Shown piece by piece: positions 46,319-55,557 of a DNA stretch of 64,000 nt (its first letter is position 1; every line of letters starts with the position of its first letter). Source of the stretch: Bilifractor porci (GTDB lineage: Bacteria; Bacillota; Clostridia; Lachnospirales; Lachnospiraceae); contig NZ_VUMV01000001.1 of NCBI RefSeq assembly GCF_009696005.1, forward strand, positions 186,001 through 250,000, in the 5' to 3' direction. The notes beneath the pieces are model-generated. The model was given only the letters and a program-made list of their open reading frames with translations, was not told the DNA's origin and did not search any database. The translations under genes and the position numbers were made by a program.

Positions 46319-46420
46319 GTCCGGATTCTATTTACAGCCCGAAGCTGCCTGCCGGCATCTGACCGCAGCAGTAAATTCACTGCCATTCAGTCCGGATTCT
46401 TTTTACAGCTCGAAGCTGCC
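46319..46420 (-). repeat. duplicated 3' end of the DUF6465 gene
   Basis: A 31-base stretch at 46390-46420, covering the last codons and stop of the DUF6465 gene, recurs at 46319-46349 with 29 of 31 identical bases and a 71-base offset. The downstream copy would still read GSFGL-stop. Confidence 0.75.
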
Positions 46421-47026
46421 GATATCCTCTCCGTCGTTGATGACATAGTATACTCTTCCGTCCTCCGGCTTTACGTAAAGCTTTACGTCCGCGGTCTTTC
46501 TGCCCTCTCTGTCAAGGACGGTATCTGCCTTTTTCAGAATATCATCGAAAGAGAATTCTCTTCCCATATACTGCAGAACCGCAGTGATCTCTCTCTTGGG
46601 CTCCTCCGCCTTCTTAACGGCTGTCTTTCTTCTTCCGGCCGGCTTTCTGCCTACCGCTTTTTTCACTTCCTCTTTCACCGGAGCCGCTTCCTTCTTGATT
46701 TCTTCCTTCATTGCTTCAACCTTCTTTTCCGCCTGTTCGATTTTATCCGCTGCTTTCTTTGTCAGAGATTCATCCGCTGCTTTTTTCTCAGTCTTCCGGG
46801 CACGTGTTTTCGGAGCAGCTTTCTTGACGCTCTTTACAGCGGTATCTACAGACTTCTTTACTGCATCTGCGGTTTCCCTGGCTTTTCCGGCGGCCTCGCC
46901 GATTGCCTTCTCCGCATTTTCCTTTACTGCGGCTATCGTTTTTTTCTCTTCTTCTTTTACAGCTGCAGTCTCTGTTATCTTTTCTTCTTTTGGTGCTGCA
47001 GTCTCTGTTTTCTTTAATTCTGCCAT
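46403..47026 (-). CDS. Ala/Lys-rich DUF6465 protein, histone H1-like
   Basis: A 207-residue protein. Residues 1-140 are a long Ala/Lys/Glu stretch with AAPKTRARKTEKKAADES and GRKPAGRRKTAVKKAEEP, similar in composition to histone H1 tails. Residues 145-207 form a small conserved domain (AVLQYMGREFSFDDILKKAD, LYVKPEDGRVYYVIND) known as DUF6465 in Lachnospiraceae. Nucleoid binding is suggested by composition only. It has its own promoter and a strong GGGAGGAGAG site. Confidence 0.75.
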   Translation of the reverse strand: MAELKKTETAAPKEEKITETAAVKEEEKKTIAAVKENAEKAIGEAAGKARETADAVKKSVDTAVKSVKKAAPKTRARKTEKKAADESLTKKAADKIEQAEKKVEAMKEEIKKEAAPVKEEVKKAVGRKPAGRRKTAVKKAEEPKREITAVLQYMGREFSFDDILKKADTVLDREGRKTADVKLYVKPEDGRVYYVINDGEDIGSFEL

Positions 47027-47096
47027 TTTTTCTCTCCTCCCGGAATGAAAGATCTGATGGCGCCGAATGCGCCGACAGGAAAATCGCTTCTGGTTA

Positions 47097-47125
47097 ATAA
47101 TAGTTTATAAAACAATAAGAATCAA
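47097..47125 (-). promoter_or_regulatory. promoter of the DUF6465 gene
   Basis: Minus-strand TTGATT and TATTAT with a 17-base spacer; the leader of about 65 nt contains a GGCGC-GCGCC hairpin ahead of GGGAGGAGAG. Confidence 0.7.
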
Positions 47126-47256
47126 GATGTCTGCAAATTTTCGTCATTTGACACACAAGAACTCTCTTCTTTCGGAAAACGGTTGTGATTATGACCAGAC
47201 CAAAACGGCTTTTTTTGTGTAAAACGCACCTTCTGCGGGAACCTCCGCCGCTTTTT

Positions 47257-49338
47257 TCAATTTTCTGTTTTCTGTTTTTTCAGCAGTTCTTCCACCCTCT
47301 CACACAGCGCCCGGTTCTCCGGAAGCTCCAGCCCCGGGTCTTTTTCCAGCGTCCGGCGCACGGCTTTTCCGGCCTCTTTAAGCAGCTCCGCGTCCCGGTA
47401 GATGTCCGCGACTTCAAACAGGGCAATTCCGCTCTGGCGGACGCCCAGAAGGTCTCCGGGTCCCCGCAGCTTCAGATCCTGCTCCGCAATGTAAAATCCG
47501 TCGTTGGACTTCTGCAGCACCTTCAGACGCTCTGCGGTTTCTTTTTTTCCGTCCCCCTGCATAAAGATGCAGTAGGACTGCGCGCTGCCTCTTCCCACGC
47601 GCCCCCGCAGCTGGTGAAGCTGCGCAAGCCCGAACCGCTCCGCGTTTTCGATCAGCATCACGGTGGCGTTCGGGACATTTACGCCGACCTCCACCACCGT
47701 GGTGGAAACCAGGACCTGTATGCTTCCATCCGCAAACGCCTCCATAATCTCCTGCTTCTTCTGCGCCTTCATCTGTCCGTGAAGCATTTCCACCCGCACC
47801 GCGCCGCCGAAGACCTTTTTCAGTTTTTCCGTGTAATCCGTGACATTTTCACAGGAGATTTCCTCATTGGGTTCTACCATGGGACAGATCACGTATGCCT
47901 GGTGCCCCGCTTCTGTCTCCCTGCGGATAAACCGATAGGCATTCTCTCTCCAGGATGTATCCACCACCGCGTTTTTGACCGGAAGCCTCCGGGCGGGCAT
48001 CTCATCCAGAATGGAGATATCCAGATCTCCGTACAGAATCATGGCCAGCGTTCTGGGAATGGGCGTGGCACTCATGACCAGGACATGGGGTTCGGCGCCG
48101 CCCCCGCCTGTGCCCTGCGTCCCTTTTTCCGCCAGCGTCTCTCTCTGACGGACGCCAAAGCGGTGCTGCTCGTCGGTGATGACCAGGCCCAGTCTTTCAA
48201 AATCGACGGATTCCTGAATGAGCGCGTGGGTGCCGATGATCATACGGGTTCTGCCGGAGCGTATCTCTTCCTTTATCTCTTTCTTTTCCTTCGCCGTGCA
48301 GCTTCCGCGGAGCAGCACAGGATGAAAATCAGACAGGCTGTTTTTTTCCAGAAGCTCTGTAAGTGCCTTGTAATGCTGCATGGCAAGAACCTCCGTCGGA
48401 GCCATCAGCGCGCTCTGGGAACCATTTTGCGCCGCCATGATCATAGCCAGAAAGGCCAGGATCGTTTTGCCGCTTCCCACATCTCCCTGGATCAGGCGGT
48501 TCATCAGATGCTGCCCGGACAGATCTTTTTCGAGCTCTCTCCAGACCCGCTGCTGCGCCCCCGTCAAAGGATAGGGAAGACTCTCCGCCGCCTGCTCGGT
48601 GACCCAGGTCTTCTTCATAGGAAAATGGTTCGGCGCCGCGTTTTTCCCTGCTTTCATCCTCTCCACACCCAGAAGGAACAGGAAAAACTCACCGAAGGCC
48701 AGACGGCTTCTGGCTTTCTGCAGGACTGCCCGGCTTTCCGGAAAATGGATTTGCCGCAGGGCGTCGTTGATTCCGCACAAGTCGTAACTCGCGCGAATCT
48801 CTTCCGGAAGATAATCGCGCTCCGCGGGTTTCATCTCCAGCAGCTGCTGCACAGCCTTCCGGACCGTTCGGTTGGAGAGCCCCGCCGTGAGACTGTAGAC
48901 CGGGAGCAGCTGCCCGCAGATTTTATCGTATTCCTCCGGCCGGAAGAGCTCCGGATGTTCCATGATTCTTCTGCCGCCTTTTTCCGTGACAGACCCGCGG
49001 AAGATATACGTTTTTCCCACCTGTAGGGTGCTCCGCAGAAAAGGCATGTGAAACCAGTTCACCTGCAGGGTTTTTCCCCCGTCCCGGAGGGTGACCATGG
49101 TAATCGACTGTTTCCCGAAGGTTCGTACCGAGGGCCGAGCCGTCAGAACAGCTCTCACGGCGTTCTTTTCACCCGGAACAGCTTCCCCCGCGGAGACAGG
49201 TTCCTCGTAGCAGTCATATTCTCTCGGATAATAATGAAGAAGATCCTCCAGGCTGCGGATTCCGGCCTTTGCAAACAGCAGTTCTGTTTTTTCCCCGATT
49301 CCCTTCAGCGCCCGCAGGGGCTGATCCTGTAAATTCAT
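47257..49338 (-). CDS. recG: ATP-dependent DNA helicase RecG
   Basis: A 693-residue helicase. Wedge/OB domain (about 1-200, LRALKGIGEKTELLFAKAGI, DLLHYYPREYDCYE), then superfamily II motor motifs: GDVGSGKTILAF (Walker A), TDEQHRFGVRQRE (DExH box), MSATPIPRTLAM and the helicase-C end RVGRGSAQSYCI. It drives fork reversal and branch migration. The frame is open 34 codons further upstream through the 41-bp repeats, but ATG 49338 has GGAAGGA 6 bases before it and fits the family. Confidence 0.95.
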   Translation of the reverse strand: MNLQDQPLRALKGIGEKTELLFAKAGIRSLEDLLHYYPREYDCYEEPVSAGEAVPGEKNAVRAVLTARPSVRTFGKQSITMVTLRDGGKTLQVNWFHMPFLRSTLQVGKTYIFRGSVTEKGGRRIMEHPELFRPEEYDKICGQLLPVYSLTAGLSNRTVRKAVQQLLEMKPAERDYLPEEIRASYDLCGINDALRQIHFPESRAVLQKARSRLAFGEFFLFLLGVERMKAGKNAAPNHFPMKKTWVTEQAAESLPYPLTGAQQRVWRELEKDLSGQHLMNRLIQGDVGSGKTILAFLAMIMAAQNGSQSALMAPTEVLAMQHYKALTELLEKNSLSDFHPVLLRGSCTAKEKKEIKEEIRSGRTRMIIGTHALIQESVDFERLGLVITDEQHRFGVRQRETLAEKGTQGTGGGGAEPHVLVMSATPIPRTLAMILYGDLDISILDEMPARRLPVKNAVVDTSWRENAYRFIRRETEAGHQAYVICPMVEPNEEISCENVTDYTEKLKKVFGGAVRVEMLHGQMKAQKKQEIMEAFADGSIQVLVSTTVVEVGVNVPNATVMLIENAERFGLAQLHQLRGRVGRGSAQSYCIFMQGDGKKETAERLKVLQKSNDGFYIAEQDLKLRGPGDLLGVRQSGIALFEVADIYRDAELLKEAGKAVRRTLEKDPGLELPENRALCERVEELLKKQKTEN

Positions 49339-49415
49339 CGCATTCCTTCCTCTTTCCAGGTTTCCGATCTTCACGTTTTCTCTGACGTTTTCTATTCCAA
49401 GCAGCGTACCGCTTA

Positions 49416-49538
49416 TCTCTGTCTCCGTCTTTTTAAGCACTGCGGTGTATCACTTGTCTCTGTCTCCGTCTTTTTAAGCGCCGCAGCGTATCACTGGTCT
49501 CTGTCTCTGTCTTTTCTAAGCGCCGCAGCGGATCTCTT
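49416..49538. repeat. three 41-bp tandem repeats ahead of recG
   Basis: The block beginning TCTCTGTCTCCGTCTTTTTA recurs at 49416, 49457 and 49498. Copies differ by a few bases, the third most. They lie 78 bases upstream of recG and would fall in its leader. Confidence 0.85.
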
Positions 49539-49607
49539 TGTCCCTACCTGTATTTCAACGCGGCGATTGAAAAATAAAAAAAATACTTGCGCAGTCCGCA
49601 ACCGGAT

Positions 49608-49661
49608 AAAAAAACAGCCATACCGCGCGGAAAATCCAACCGGAAAACCACGCTGTATGGC
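49608..49661 (-). terminator. terminator after fakA
   Basis: Minus strand: GCCATAC pairs with GTATGGC, extended by GCG/CGC pairs, around a long loop, followed by TGTTTTTTT. It ends the asp23-fakA unit. Confidence 0.8.
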
Positions 49662-49713
49662 CAATATGCATTTTTTGTACGGTGCCGCCGCCAAATCTTC
49701 CGAAAAACGCTTT

Positions 49714-51372
49714 TTATTCCACGGAGATAATACAGTAATAAACCGGCTGGCCTCCGTTATTTACTTCCACATCACAGTCCGGGTAACGGGAGGTAAGCTC
49801 TCTCGCCACGCGGTTCGCGTTTTCTTCTGAAAACTCTTTCCCGTAATAGATGCTGATCAGCGCGGCATCATCCGTCATCATGGCTGCAACCGCCTCCAGA
49901 GCAGTCTCCTGAATATCCCGGCCCACGGCAAGCATGCCGGAATCTCCCACCGCCATAATGTCGCCCTGATGAATCTCCTTGTCATCGATCGTCGTATCGC
50001 GGATCGCATAGGTAATCTCACAGGTCTTTACAGTAGTAATCACATCGTTCATTGCCTTCTGGTTCTCCTCGATCGTCTTATCCGGATCGTAGGAGATGAT
50101 GGCTGAGATTCCCTGGGGAACGGTCTTGGTCGGAATGACGATGACGTTTTTCTCCTGCACCAGTTCCCGTGCCTGGTTCGCAGCCATAATGATATTAGAA
50201 TTATCCGGGAAGAGGAAAATATTTTCCGCGTTGACCATGTCCACGGCGTTCAGCACATCCTCTGTGCTGGGATTCATAGTCTGGCCGCCGGAAATCACAT
50301 AGTCCACATCAAGCCCCTGCAGAATCTCGCGGAAGCCGTCACCGGCTGCTACGGCAATAAATCCCGCCTTTTTCGGAGGGTTCGACTTTTTTGCCTCTGC
50401 CTCTTTTTCCAGCTCCAGCTTCTTTGTATCCTTAATCAGCTTTTCCCGGTGCTCCACCCTCATGTTGTCGATCTTCATGTTGGTCAGGTAGCCGTAGGTA
50501 AGAGCCTTGCTGATGGCCATTCCCGGATCGTTGGTGTGAACATGTACTTTTACCAGCTCCGGATCCGGTACCAGGACTATCGAGTCTCCGATTTCCGTAA
50601 GGAAGCGGCGAAGCTCCTCCACCTGGCTGCCGGAAAGTGCTTTTTCCAGGTTGATGATAAATTCGGTGCAGTAGCCGAATTTAATATCCTCGTCATTGAT
50701 GGTCTCGACATTCTGCTTTGTGGTCTCCGGCTTGGCAAAATTCAGGTCGATTTCCTTTCCCATCAGCGCGTCATACGCGCCCTCCATGACCACCATCAGC
50801 CCCTGGCCGCCGGAGTCCACAACGCCTGCTTCCTTCAGGACAGGAAGCATGTCCGGCGTCTTGGCCAGCGTCTGGTTCCCGTAATCGATAATGGATTTCA
50901 GATAGGCGGGAAGATCCATCTGCCCGTCCGCCAGCTTCCGGGCTATTTTCGACATTTCCCTGGCCACCGTGAGGATGGTTCCCTCCTTCGGCTTGATGAC
51001 TGCCTTGTAGGCGGTCTCCACTGCTTTCTCGCAGGCGTCGGCGATCAGCGGAATATCGATGGTCTCGCTTCCCCGGACAGTTTTGGTAAAGCCGCGGAGC
51101 AGCTGGGAGAGAATAACGCCGGAATTTCCTCTGGCGCCGCGCAGGCTTCCGTTGGAAATAGCCTTGCAGAGTTCCTTCATGGTCAGCTTGTCCAGGGACT
51201 GTACCTCCCTGGCGGCAGACGTAATGGTCATGGTCATATTGGTACCGGTATCACCGTCCGGAACAGGAAAGACATTTAATTCGTTGATCCATTCCTTCTT
51301 TACATCCAGATTCTGTGCGCCGGCCAGAAACATTTTAGCCAGAAGTGCGGCGTCCATTGTTTTCTCAGACAC
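49714..51372 (-). CDS. fakA: fatty acid kinase catalytic subunit, DAK2 family
   Basis: A 552-residue YloV/FakA protein. N-terminal DAK2 kinase domain with FPVPDGDTGTNMTMT and RGARGNSGVILSQLLRG, a middle domain, and a C-terminal DegV-like-associated domain (SNIIMAANQA, GDSGMLAVG). With a FakB lipid carrier it phosphorylates exogenous fatty acids; no fakB is in the window. The start is GTG 51372, with AAGGAGG 8 bases ahead; an ATG at 51390 would overlap the asp23 stop and lacks an SD. Pairing with asp23 is typical. Confidence 0.92.
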   Translation of the reverse strand: MSEKTMDAALLAKMFLAGAQNLDVKKEWINELNVFPVPDGDTGTNMTMTITSAAREVQSLDKLTMKELCKAISNGSLRGARGNSGVILSQLLRGFTKTVRGSETIDIPLIADACEKAVETAYKAVIKPKEGTILTVAREMSKIARKLADGQMDLPAYLKSIIDYGNQTLAKTPDMLPVLKEAGVVDSGGQGLMVVMEGAYDALMGKEIDLNFAKPETTKQNVETINDEDIKFGYCTEFIINLEKALSGSQVEELRRFLTEIGDSIVLVPDPELVKVHVHTNDPGMAISKALTYGYLTNMKIDNMRVEHREKLIKDTKKLELEKEAEAKKSNPPKKAGFIAVAAGDGFREILQGLDVDYVISGGQTMNPSTEDVLNAVDMVNAENIFLFPDNSNIIMAANQARELVQEKNVIVIPTKTVPQGISAIISYDPDKTIEENQKAMNDVITTVKTCEITYAIRDTTIDDKEIHQGDIMAVGDSGMLAVGRDIQETALEAVAAMMTDDAALISIYYGKEFSEENANRVARELTSRYPDCDVEVNNGGQPVYYCIISVE

Positions 51373-51389
51373 AGCAATATCCTCCTTCA

Positions 51390-51746
51390 TCAGTCAATTA
51401 CACGCACGCCCTCGACAAGAATGCGTACATGCTCTACCTTCATGCCTGTAAATTCCTCCAGGCGGTATTTCACACTTTCGATCAGGTTATCCGCCACGGT
51501 GGATATGCTGACCCCGTAGGCAACGATGACATGAAAATCCAGAGATATCCTGTTGTTCTCGATGCTTACATTGATGCCATGTTTCAGGCTGTCCCTTTTC
51601 AGCAGACGGACAAGCCCGTCCTTCATATTTACGGCGGCCATGCCTACAATCCCGAAGCATTCCACCGCAACGCTTCCCGCATAGGTGGCAATCACGTCCG
51701 GATTGATGATTACTTCACCCAGGCTGGTTTCAATTTTCCCTTTCAT
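51390..51746 (-). CDS. Asp23/Gls24 family envelope stress protein
   Basis: A 118-residue protein: GEVIINPDVIATYAGSVAVECFGIVGMA, then VIVAYGVSISTVADNLIESVKYRLEEFTGMKVEHVRILVEGV. The family (YloU in Bacillus) sits at the membrane and responds to envelope stress, and commonly precedes the fakA homologue as here. Start ATG 51746 has GGAGAGGAGG upstream; the frame is open for 15 more codons. Confidence 0.93.
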   Translation of the reverse strand: MKGKIETSLGEVIINPDVIATYAGSVAVECFGIVGMAAVNMKDGLVRLLKRDSLKHGINVSIENNRISLDFHVIVAYGVSISTVADNLIESVKYRLEEFTGMKVEHVRILVEGVRVID

Positions 51747-51797
51747 TGTGAGCCTCCTCTCCACGGTATACACCGGATGCAGGTTTTCCAATTCCTA

Positions 51798-51826
51798 AGT
51801 ATAACCGAAATCCGGAGTTTTGGAAA
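51798..51826 (-). promoter_or_regulatory. promoter for asp23-fakA
   Basis: Minus-strand TTTCCA and TATACT with a 17-base spacer, about 50 bases upstream of the start, squeezed after the patatin stop codon. Confidence 0.55.
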
Positions 51827-51829
51827 CTA

Positions 51830-52684
51830 TCATTTCAGGAAGGCATCCAGCGCTTCTCTCTGCGCGTTATAATCCTCCACACCCAGATCATACAGTTTCC
51901 TGTTTTCTTCGGCGTCCATCGCAAATGTGCCCATTTCCAGCGGCTTACTGGGGGCGAAAACGAATACCTTCCCCTCTTTTTCCAGGTCATAGACATGCTT
52001 CATATGCTTCGGATAAGTGATGTGGCGGTTATTCAGCATATGAACGATGGCCGGATATTTGCGGCAGGCCACCGTGTAGAACAACTTCATCTTTTCCGGT
52101 TTTTTTACGAAGCTCCTGGGCTTGGAGAGAATAACGACCACGCGGCTGCAGCCCTGCGAGAACGCCCTGTCCACCGGGATCGGATCCGACATGCCCCCGT
52201 CATAATAGGGAATCCCGTCGATGACTCTCGGCCTGCAGGCGGCGGGCAGCGCGCAGGAAGCCTTGACATACTCGTAATCATCCTGCTTCATCTGCTTTCC
52301 GGAGAAATACCGGGGCAGCCCGGTATAGGCACTGGTGGCAACCAGCTCGTACTCTGTGGGATTTGCCATGATCGCGGGAAAATCCAGCGGATCCGTCCCG
52401 TAGGAGTTGGTACAGTCGGAATAGATGTAATCCAGGCCGAACAGATCTCCTGTCCTGCGGAAGCTCCGAAAGCCGAAATAACCGGGTTCATGGATGTGCT
52501 CGGTATAAAAGCGGAGATTTCTTCCCCTCTGGCCGGCCAGATAGGAAGCTACATTGGCGGAACCGGCGGAGACGCCTATGGCATAATCAAAGGTAATCCT
52601 GTCATCCAGAAACTTATCCAGCACCCCGGCGCTGTAGGCGCATTTCATACCGCCGCCTTCCACGACCAATCCTGTTTTCTCCAT
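51830..52684 (-). CDS. patatin-like phospholipase
   Basis: A 284-residue protein with the patatin set: glycine loop VVEGGGMKCAYSAG, nucleophile elbow GVSAGS, and the catalytic Asp in YYDGGMSDPIPV. It should hydrolyse membrane lipid acyl esters. There is no signal peptide, so it acts in the cytoplasm. It belongs to the short bacterial YlbK/RssA-like group. The promoter of asp23 lies directly beyond its stop. Confidence 0.9.
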   Translation of the reverse strand: MEKTGLVVEGGGMKCAYSAGVLDKFLDDRITFDYAIGVSAGSANVASYLAGQRGRNLRFYTEHIHEPGYFGFRSFRRTGDLFGLDYIYSDCTNSYGTDPLDFPAIMANPTEYELVATSAYTGLPRYFSGKQMKQDDYEYVKASCALPAACRPRVIDGIPYYDGGMSDPIPVDRAFSQGCSRVVVILSKPRSFVKKPEKMKLFYTVACRKYPAIVHMLNNRHITYPKHMKHVYDLEKEGKVFVFAPSKPLEMGTFAMDAEENRKLYDLGVEDYNAQREALDAFLK

Positions 52685-52730
52685 GTGATTCCTCCCGTAA
52701 GCTTTTCAAGCCAGTATTCTTTTTATCTCT

Positions 52731-52760
52731 TAAAAAACAGGGAACCGCAGCCTCCTGCGG
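52731..52760 (-). terminator. intrinsic terminator after leuS
   Basis: Minus strand: CCGCAG-GAGG-CTGCGG followed by TTCCCTGTTTTTT, between leuS and the patatin gene. A second GC-rich stem (GGCGCGC/GCGCGCC) lies closer to leuS near 52829. Confidence 0.75.
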
Positions 52761-52876
52761 GAAAAGAATTTTCTTCCGGAACCTCCGGTATATTCTTCTC
52801 CTCATCAATCAAGCTGCAGCTCCCTGATATCGGCGCGCGCACGGCGCGCCGCCACAGAAGCTTTTACGCAAACTTC

Positions 52877-55291
52877 TTACTTTACAACAATATTCAGAAT
52901 CCGGCCCGGAACATAAATTTCCTTTACAATCGTTTTTCCTTCCAGGTATTTGGCCACATTCGGCTCTGCTTTTCCCCTGGAAAGAGCCTCTTCTCTCGGA
53001 CAGTCTACCGCAAGCCGGATGGAGGCACGGACCTTACCGTTCACCTGTACGCCGATCTCCTTTTCCGCGTCGCGGGTCTTGTCCTCGTCATAGGACGGCC
53101 ATTCGGAAACCGTCAGGAAGGTTTTCCCGTCCGGATTCATGCCGATGTACTGCCACATCTCCTCTGTGATATGGGGAGCAAACGGGGAAAGCAGCTTGAT
53201 AAAGGTGATCAAATCCGCCTTGGTTATGCTTCCGGCTTTTGTAAATTCGTTCAGCAGTGTCATCAGCGCGGCTATGGCCGTGTTAAACTTCATGTTCTCG
53301 ATATCATCGGAGACCTTTTTGATGGTCTTGTGCAGGTCTGCCTCGATCTGCGGATCCTCTTTCTCCGCGGTCATGATGTCCGTCAGTCCGGCGACACGGT
53401 CCAGGAAACGGCGGCATCCCTTTACCGATTCATCGCTCCAGGGAGCGGCGCTGGCGTAATCGCCCATGAACATGACATAGGTCCGCAGTGTATCTGCGCC
53501 GTACTCGTTGACGATGTCCACCGGATCAATCACATTCCCCTTGGATTTGGACATCTTCTCTCCGTCCGCGCCGAGGATCATCCCCTGGTAAGTACGCTTC
53601 GCGTAGGGCTCCGGTGTGTTTACCTCGCCGATATCGTAGAGGAAGTGATGCCAGAACCGGGAGTACAGCAGGTGACGGGTCACATGCTCCATTCCCCCGT
53701 TGTAGTGGTCCACCGGCATCCAGTATTCCAGCTTCTTTCTGTCGGCAAATACCTTGTCGTTGTGCGGATCGCAGAACCGCAGGAAATACCAGGAAGATCC
53801 TGCCCACTGCGGCATGGTGTCTGTCTCCCTTTTGGCCGGTCCTCCGCATTTGGGACAAGTGCAGTTTACAAATTCAGGAATTTTAGCCAGCGGGGACTGT
53901 CCGTCCGTACCCGGCTCAAAGTTCTTGACCGGGGGGAGCTCCAGCGGAAGCTCGTTTTCCGGAACCAGCACCGTCCCGCACTTAGGGCAGTGAATCAGCG
54001 GAATCGGCTCGCCCCAGTATCTCTGGCGGTTAAATGCCCAGTCCTTCATCTTATACTGGACTCCCTTGCGCCCGATGCCTTTTTCCGTCAGGTATTCCAG
54101 CATTTTCTCAATGGAGTCTTTTTTATTTGTCAATCCGTTCAGGAAACCGGAATTGATCATCTCGCCGTCGCCGGTATAAGCTTCCTTTTCAATGTCCCCG
54201 CCTTTGATGACCTGGATAATTTCCATTCCGAATTTTTTCGCGAACTCGTAATCACGCTGGTCGTGGGCCGGTACAGCCATTATCGCGCCAGTTCCGTAAC
54301 CCATCATGACATAATCCGCGATAAACAGCGGGATTTTCTTTCCGGTAATCGGGTTTACTGCCGCCAGTCCGTCTATCTTTACACCGGTCTTGTCTTTCAC
54401 CAGCTGCGTCCGCTCAAATTCTGTCTTTTTCGCGCACTCCTGCCGGTAGGCCTCCACATCACTCCAGTTTTTGATGCGGTCCTTGTATTTATCCAGCACC
54501 GGGTGTTCCGGAGCAACCACCATGAAGGTAACGCCGAAGAGCGTATCACAGCGTGTGGTGTAGATTTCCAATTTTTCATCGGTCCCGTCCAGCGGGAAGT
54601 CTACAAACGCGCCCGTGGATTTTCCGATCCAGGAGATTTCCTGCTGCTTGATGCTTTCCGGATAATCCACATGATCCAGTCCCTCCAGCAGCTTATCCGC
54701 ATACTGGGTGATGCGGAGGAACCAGACGTCCTTGGACAGCTGGACCACATCGTTGTGGCAGATATCACACTTGCCTCCCTGTGAATCTTCATTGGAAAGG
54801 ACAACCTTGCAGTGCGGGCAGTAATTGACCAGCGTCTTAGACCGGAATACCAGGCCGTGTTCAAACAGTTTTTCAAAGATCCACTGTGTCCAGTGATAGT
54901 AATCCTTTCGAGATGTCGCAAATTCTCTGTCCCAGTCGAAGGAGAACCCGACGCTCTTCAGCTGCTCTGTAAAATGCCGGATATTTTTCTCTGTGATGTC
55001 GTGCGGATGCGTATTGGTCTTGATGGCATAGTTTTCCGCCGGAAGTCCGAAGGAATCAAAACCGATGGGGAACAGCACGTTATATCCCTGCATTCTCCGC
55101 TTTCTGGAGAGAATTTCAATGCTGGAATACGCCTTGATATGTCCGACATGCATTCCCGCTCCTGACGGATAAGGAAATTCTACCAGTCCGTACCATTTCG
55201 GCTTCGGAGAAAAATCCACTGCCTGAAAGACCTTGTTTTCTTCCCAGGCTTTCTGCCATTTTGGTTCAATCCGCTTAAAATTGTATTTCAT
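52877..55291 (-). CDS. leuS: leucyl-tRNA synthetase
   Basis: An 804-residue class I synthetase: FPYPSGAGMHVGHIKAYSSI (HIGH), an editing domain inserted about 220-410, the zinc-type cysteine motifs CPHCKVV and CPKCGG, and GEKMSKSKGN (KMSKS). It charges tRNA-Leu and clears mischarged products. The start ATG 55291 begins the family sequence; the frame stays open 24 codons further. Its promoter and a GCCGCC-GGCGGC hairpin precede it, and a tRNA-Leu gene diverges upstream. Confidence 0.97.
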   Translation of the reverse strand: MKYNFKRIEPKWQKAWEENKVFQAVDFSPKPKWYGLVEFPYPSGAGMHVGHIKAYSSIEILSRKRRMQGYNVLFPIGFDSFGLPAENYAIKTNTHPHDITEKNIRHFTEQLKSVGFSFDWDREFATSRKDYYHWTQWIFEKLFEHGLVFRSKTLVNYCPHCKVVLSNEDSQGGKCDICHNDVVQLSKDVWFLRITQYADKLLEGLDHVDYPESIKQQEISWIGKSTGAFVDFPLDGTDEKLEIYTTRCDTLFGVTFMVVAPEHPVLDKYKDRIKNWSDVEAYRQECAKKTEFERTQLVKDKTGVKIDGLAAVNPITGKKIPLFIADYVMMGYGTGAIMAVPAHDQRDYEFAKKFGMEIIQVIKGGDIEKEAYTGDGEMINSGFLNGLTNKKDSIEKMLEYLTEKGIGRKGVQYKMKDWAFNRQRYWGEPIPLIHCPKCGTVLVPENELPLELPPVKNFEPGTDGQSPLAKIPEFVNCTCPKCGGPAKRETDTMPQWAGSSWYFLRFCDPHNDKVFADRKKLEYWMPVDHYNGGMEHVTRHLLYSRFWHHFLYDIGEVNTPEPYAKRTYQGMILGADGEKMSKSKGNVIDPVDIVNEYGADTLRTYVMFMGDYASAAPWSDESVKGCRRFLDRVAGLTDIMTAEKEDPQIEADLHKTIKKVSDDIENMKFNTAIAALMTLLNEFTKAGSITKADLITFIKLLSPFAPHITEEMWQYIGMNPDGKTFLTVSEWPSYDEDKTRDAEKEIGVQVNGKVRASIRLAVDCPREEALSRGKAEPNVAKYLEGKTIVKEIYVPGRILNIVVK

Positions 55292-55371
55292 TCTGCAGCC
55301 CTTCTTCCGGTAAAAAGTTCCGCCGCCTCCGGCGGCAAATCTAATCTGTTCGCAGCTGAACAATCCTGCTT

Positions 55372-55401
55372 ATTATGACGCAAACGCGGCTTCCGTGTCA
55401 A
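55372..55401 (-). promoter_or_regulatory. leuS promoter
   Basis: Minus-strand TTGACA (perfect) and CATAAT with an 18-base spacer. The leader of about 75 nt holds a GTTC/GAAC hairpin and a GCCGCC-GGA-GGCGGC hairpin followed 5 bases later by TTTTT, so attenuation is possible. Confidence 0.75.
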
Positions 55402-55557
55402 CCCTTGCCAGAAGTGTGCCGCGGACATATAAGCCCGAAATGTACCACAGGCATCGCCCGAAGCGTCCGAAGCGTTATCCGAAGTGCCTTTCAGCCTCAT
55501 TTCGGAAGTCGTTCGGAAGCTCCGTTCGGCTCCTATTTCGGAAATTAAAAATTGTTC

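Larger units (their letters stand above)
45958..46402. other. 445-base intergenic region, mgsA to the DUF6465 gene
   Basis: This gap holds the mgsA promoter on the left, three 9-bp A-rich repeats at 46182-46208, and on the right a second copy of the DUF6465 gene 3' end. The short open frames in it are low complexity and I do not call a gene. Confidence 0.6.
49339..49713. other. intergenic region between fakA and recG
   Basis: A 375-base gap containing the fakA terminator (49608-49661) and three 41-bp tandem repeats (49416-49538). I could not place a consensus recG promoter; the T-rich stretch near 49565-49590 is the nearest candidate. Confidence 0.6.

Noticed and set aside
51995-54784. A 929-codon open frame on the plus strand opposite leuS and the patatin gene
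   Set aside because: It is antisense to two genes with clear motifs, has no family signature, and arises because this GC-biased coding has few stops on the other strand. The same holds for the long antisense frames at 3592-5373, 19331-21121 and 58359-60137.
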